A stretch of DNA of 64,000 nt. It comes from Dyella dinghuensis. Lineage in GTDB: Bacteria; Pseudomonadota; Gammaproteobacteria; Xanthomonadales; Rhodanobacteraceae. The stretch is taken from contig NZ_RYZR01000007.1 in the NCBI RefSeq assembly GCF_003977615.1, positions 496,001-560,000 on the forward strand, written 5' to 3'. Positions 63,979 through 64,000 of this stretch are shown piece after piece (within the stretch, counting starts at the first letter, position 1; each line of letters starts with the position of its first letter). A model generated the notes under the pieces. It searched no databases. It saw only the letters and a program-made list of their open reading frames with translations, and was not told where the DNA came from. The position numbers and the translations under genes were made by a program.

Positions 63979-64000
63979 GGGTTAGGTGACCAAATCGGCA

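Overview
The window looks like the chromosome of a high-GC gammaproteobacterium of the Xanthomonadales/Lysobacterales, probably Rhodanobacteraceae (Dyella, Luteibacter, Rhodanobacter, Frateuria type). The reasons are the fused aspartate kinase-diaminopimelate decarboxylase, an adjacent murL-murD2 pair (the alternative D-glutamate route described in Xanthomonas), an Oar-like TonB receptor, and dispersed hairpin-pair repeats in intergenic DNA. No rRNA, tRNA, phage, transposase or CRISPR array was seen. Assignments come from reading motifs by eye; no database search was run.

Layout. 1-8 kb: tail of an outer-membrane barrel protein, class I fumarase, AK-DAPDC fusion, a small DUF559 (Vsr-like) nuclease gene embedded in palindromic repeats, then murL-murD2. 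8-17 kb: two paralogous autotransporters in tandem, with passengers built from exact 204-bp units. 17-25 kb: M13 peptidase, GH92 mannosidase, DHA2-type MFS exporter and a DUF899 protein. 25-34 kb: tamB-tamA (minus strand) and a GH17-GT2 beta-glucan synthase. 34-44 kb: TonB receptor with a long AT-rich leader, hrpA carrying an in-frame repeat insertion, and relA. 44-54 kb: a composite repeat block, a membrane-anchored repeat protein, a Rossmann protein, PBP1B, a lipoprotein, MAPEG, a DinG/YoaA helicase and a sugar porter. 54-64 kb: hemE with a WGR protein, aroKB, an SDR, an RcsB-like response regulator, a glycerate-kinase-like P-loop kinase, pdxH, yjbQ, a cobalamin-binding-like protein, an exported hypothetical, yggT and proC.

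How the genes connect. Envelope functions dominate. Wall synthesis is represented by meso-DAP precursor supply (AK-DAPDC), D-Glu incorporation (MurD2/MurL) and polymerisation (PBP1B). Outer-membrane biogenesis and surface display are represented by TamA/TamB, two autotransporters, the TonB receptor and the beta-glucan synthase.

The most unusual element is a family of paired hairpin repeats. Each unit has a CCCTCTCCCC/GGGGAGAGGG stem followed by a TGGGGTGAGGGGC arm. Pairs occur near 4.7, 5.2, 22.8, 31.05 and 39.5 kb, and a related variant lies at 1.8 kb. One pair is inside hrpA and is read through in frame. Two pairs bracket the DUF559 nuclease gene and supply its C-terminal codons. This suggests, as inference only, a REP/RAYT-like relationship between a Vsr-type nuclease and a miniature palindromic element.
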